Shown piece by piece: positions 5,620-7,355 of a DNA stretch of 7,355 bases. The notes beneath the pieces were generated by a model. The model was not told where the DNA came from. It made no database searches and saw only the letters and a list, made by a program, of their open reading frames with translations. Position 1 is the first letter of the stretch, and every line of letters starts with the position of its first letter. The stretch covers positions 1 to 7,355 of the forward strand of contig JAURJF010000049.1 of assembly GCA_030832365.1 (NCBI GenBank). Reading direction: 5' to 3'. The translations under genes and the position numbers were made by a program. The stretch comes from Candidatus Nanopelagicales bacterium. GTDB taxonomy: Bacteria; Actinomycetota; Actinomycetes; Nanopelagicales; Nanopelagicaceae.

Positions 5620-5942
5620 ATCTTCGCCTTTGGTTTTATCGCAAGGAGAATCATCAGACTAACCAAGACGCTGCCAAAAAAATAGGCGATACTGCGTAGC
5701 GAACTATCTTCTACATGAATAACTGCAACCGATGAAAAAGTGGTTAAGCCTGCGGCAAATCCTGGGATTAAGGCGAGGCGAGTTAACTCTGAGGTAGATA
5801 AGCGAAGGGCAATAAAACCAGCAACTGCTACGCCAAAGATGTTTACTAGAAATAGTGATATCTCATCACCTTTCGAAGCAGTTAAATAGCGAATCAGGGA
5901 GCCAAGAGCTCCTCCAAGGCCAACTGCTAGTAAGCGTTTCAA
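5616..5942 (-). CDS. crcB: Fluoride channel subunit CrcB/Fluc (first of pair, TTG start)
   Basis: This partner subunit has 108 residues and four membrane helices. It starts GLGGALGSLIRYL (R18), has LVNIFG with the conserved N34, and the break motif GFAAGLTTFSSVAV (61-74). Here the first phenylalanine (F69) is kept and the second position is V72, the reverse of the downstream subunit. The start is TTG at 5942; no other start codon lies near the expected N-terminus. Only 11 bases separate it from the stop of the holin-family gene, with a weak AAGG inside that gene's end. Continuous expression from the sdh operon would protect the cell from fluoride at all times rather than on demand; this is inference. 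Confidence 0.92.
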   Translation of the reverse strand: MKRLLAVGLGGALGSLIRYLTASKGDEISLFLVNIFGVAVAGFIALRLSTSELTRLALIPGFAAGLTTFSSVAVIHVEDSSLRSIAYFFGSVLVSLMILLAIKPKAKI

Positions 5943-5953
5943 TTTACTTGTAA

Positions 5954-6298
5954 TTAGGCCTTATTAACTAATTTATTTGTAAAGCCTGAAATAAGGCTAA
6001 TAATCAAGGCTCCTATTAGAGCTGATGTGAATTTATCAATTGTTAAAACATCACTCCAGCGATCTACCAATGTCAACATTGCTGCATTAATTACAAATAC
6101 AAAGAGGCCAAAGGTTAGTATCACTGCAGGAAGTGTAAATAGCTTTAATAAGCCACCAAGAAATGTATTAACTACTCCAAAAAGAGCCGCTACCCAGAAG
6201 TAATTCCAAGCGCCATCTTCGATCTCTATTCCTGAAACAATAAAAGTTGTTAACCAGAAAGCAAGCGCCAGTATCACCCAGCGCTTGACTAAGTTCAT
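5954..6298 (-). CDS. Phage holin 4_2 family (YvlD-like) membrane protein
   Basis: It has 114 residues in four hydrophobic helices, at about 7-25, 31-52, 57-77 and 88-107. The pattern V-N-T-F-L-G-G-L-L-K-L-F-T-L-P, then V-I-L-T-F-G-L-F-V-F-V-I-N-A-A-M-L matches the family named Phage_holin_4_2, where N-P-x-L-x-x-L-T-L-P-x-x-x-x-T-L-G-L-F-x-x-x-I-N is diagnostic. Despite the name, most members are chromosomal, of unknown function, and not linked to lysis. Nothing else here is phage-like. The ATG shares its A with the sdhB stop (TAATG), with AAGGA (complement of 6307-6311) 8 bases upstream, so it is translationally coupled to sdhB. Confidence 0.85.
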   Translation of the reverse strand: MNLVKRWVILALAFWLTTFIVSGIEIEDGAWNYFWVAALFGVVNTFLGGLLKLFTLPAVILTFGLFVFVINAAMLTLVDRWSDVLTIDKFTSALIGALIISLISGFTNKLVNKA

Positions 6299-7059
6299 TA
6301 AACTATTCCTTCGCGCTTGCGAATCTTTGAACCAAGCCAGCGAATTGGATCATATTTCACATCCACTACTCGCTCCTTCATTGGAATAATGGCGTTATCG
6401 GTAATCTTGATATGTTCTGGGCAAACTTCAGTACAGCACTTAGTGATGTTACACATTCCAAGACCATGCTCTTCTTGAGCTTTTTGTTTACGGTTACGAA
6501 GTCGATCAAGTGGATGCATATCAAGCTCTGCAATACGAATAAAGAAACGTGGGCCAGCAAAAGACTTTTTATTCTCCTCATGATCGCGAATAACATGGCA
6601 AGTGTCTTGGCAGAGGAAGCATTCAATACATTTACGGAACTCTTGGCTTCGCTCCACATCAACTTGAGCCATCCGGTATTCACCAGGCTTTAAATCCTCT
6701 GGCGCAGCAAAAGATGGAATCTCCATCGCTTTTCTATAGTTATAGGAAACATCGGTGACTAAGTCGCGTATTACTGGAAAAGCTCTAAGTGGAGTGACAG
6801 TTATCGTTTCATCTTCTGCAAATGTATTCATGCGCGTCATGCAGGCAAGGCGAGGTTTTCCATTAATTTCCATAGAACATGAGCCGCATTTGCCGGCTTT
6901 ACAATTCCAACGAACCGCTAAATCTGGCATCTGTGTTCCTTGGACTCGATGAATCACATCAAGAACTACTTCGCCCTCATTGGCCTCAACGCTGACATCT
7001 TCTAACTTGCCTTCTTTGGCATCACCGCGCCAGATACGTAGCTTTACTTTACGAGACAT
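6298..7059 (-). CDS. sdhB: Succinate dehydrogenase/fumarate reductase iron-sulfur subunit
   Basis: This electron-transfer subunit of complex II carries electrons from the SdhA flavin to membrane quinone. It has 253 residues. The N-terminal ferredoxin domain holds the [2Fe-2S] cysteines C53, C58, C61 and C73 (NCKAGKCGSC...LAC). The C-terminal domain has C144, C147, C150 (CIECFLC), then C154, C203, C209 and C213. By analogy with E. coli, C144/147/150/213 bind [4Fe-4S] and C154/203/209 bind [3Fe-4S]; C208 is an extra adjacent cysteine. The start ATG shares its A with the sdhA stop (TAATG), with AAGGG (complement of 7069-7073) 9 bases upstream. The membrane anchor gene is not in the window and would be expected before sdhA. 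Whether the enzyme runs as dehydrogenase or fumarate reductase cannot be read here; an aerobic role is likely. Confidence 0.95.
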   Translation of the reverse strand: MSRKVKLRIWRGDAKEGKLEDVSVEANEGEVVLDVIHRVQGTQMPDLAVRWNCKAGKCGSCSMEINGKPRLACMTRMNTFAEDETITVTPLRAFPVIRDLVTDVSYNYRKAMEIPSFAAPEDLKPGEYRMAQVDVERSQEFRKCIECFLCQDTCHVIRDHEENKKSFAGPRFFIRIAELDMHPLDRLRNRKQKAQEEHGLGMCNITKCCTEVCPEHIKITDNAIIPMKERVVDVKYDPIRWLGSKIRKREGIV

Positions 7060-7355
7060 TAGTTGCCACCCTTCGCAAGCTCTGCTTCAGTGTAATACTT
7101 CTTTAGCTCATCCATCTCAAATACCTCAATTAGCTCGGCAGGAAGCATCTGTGATTTGGCAGGATCAATTTCAACCTGCTTACCGCTCCATTTACTTAAA
7201 TGATTAATAGTGCGCCAATTTGGATCCAGCTTTGGATAATCATCGCGAGTATGCCCGCCTCTAGACTCCTGTCTTGCAAGTGCTGAGCGAGCAATTGATT
7301 CAGAGACCAATAACATATTCTCTAAATCTAAAGCTAAGTGAAAACCTGGATTAAA
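7059..7355 (-). CDS. sdhA: Succinate dehydrogenase flavoprotein subunit, C-terminal end (5' part outside window)
   Basis: The frame is open to the right edge of the window, giving the last 98 residues of a protein normally near 600. The visible start FNPGFHLALDLENMLLVSES, then RQESRGGHTRDDYP, matches the C-terminal helical domain of SdhA/FrdA, where E-S-R-G-x-H-x-R-x-D-x-P is strongly conserved. The FAD-binding and substrate domains lie outside the window. The following segment with LDPNWRT and a lysine-rich end is typical of the actinobacterial form. The stop TAA overlaps the sdhB start by one base. Confidence 0.93.
   Translation of the reverse strand, partial: FNPGFHLALDLENMLLVSESIARSALARQESRGGHTRDDYPKLDPNWRTINHLSKWSGKQVEIDPAKSQMLPAELIEVFEMDELKKYYTEAELAKGGN

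Noticed and set aside
5943..5953. Fluoride riboswitch before the crcB genes
   Set aside because: Only 11 bases separate the first crcB from the gene before it, far too short for the crcB RNA motif; none is visible upstream within the coding sequence.
5954..6298. Holin as evidence for a prophage
   Set aside because: The family is mostly chromosomal, the gene is coupled to sdhB, and no other phage gene is present.
6378..6683. Second minus-strand open frame inside sdhB
   Set aside because: It is an offset frame of sdhB on the same strand, with no family signature.
6412..6693. Plus-strand open frame within sdhB
   Set aside because: The sdhB frame there encodes conserved cluster cysteines; the plus-strand frame has no recognisable domain and no ribosome site.

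Overview
The window looks like a slice of a small, AT-rich actinobacterial chromosome. Core genes sampled by eye run at about 37-40% G+C, genes are packed with 0-65 bp gaps, and several start codons have no Shine-Dalgarno. An FprA-type ferredoxin-NADP reductase, a long AMP_N-type Xaa-Pro aminopeptidase and an sdhA-sdhB order fit a streamlined freshwater actinobacterium of the acI/Nanopelagicales kind. That placement is inference from gene content and composition; no marker gene in the window proves it.

Layout. Bases 1-243 hold the 3' end of a DoxX-like membrane protein gene whose last 14 codons and stop lie inside a copy of the 3' half of a tRNA gene. Bases 245-1363 hold a mechanosensitive channel gene (mscS family) of visibly higher G+C (30/60 in each of three sampled lines). 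This segment is bounded by a perfect 48-bp direct repeat (197-244 and 1364-1411). The right copy is part of an intact minus-strand tRNA-Arg(ACG); a third, degenerate copy (37/48 matches) lies at 1201-1248. This is the signature of a tRNA-targeted mobile cassette, here only about 1.17 kb and without a recombinase in view.

Bases 1369-2844 hold, all on the minus strand, tRNA-Ser(GCT), fprA and tRNA-Arg(ACG), with 1 and 2 spare bases between them. tRNA processing alone would release an essentially leaderless fprA mRNA. A 65-bp gap then separates this unit from a divergent pepP-like gene (2910-4367, plus strand).

Bases 4353-7355 are one tightly coupled minus-strand operon, in transcription order: sdhA (C-terminal part only), sdhB, a small four-helix 'phage holin 4_2' family membrane protein, two crcB/fluc fluoride channel subunits, and a secreted lipoprotein of unknown function. 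Junctions are TAATG, TAATG, an 11-nt gap, ATGA and a 1-nt gap. The lipoprotein gene overlaps the tail of pepP by 15 bp, tail to tail.

The most unusual points are the mscS cassette between tRNA-derived repeats, the protein gene sandwiched between two tRNAs, and the fluoride channel pair inside a succinate dehydrogenase operon, with complementary substitutions in the channels' phenylalanine motif.
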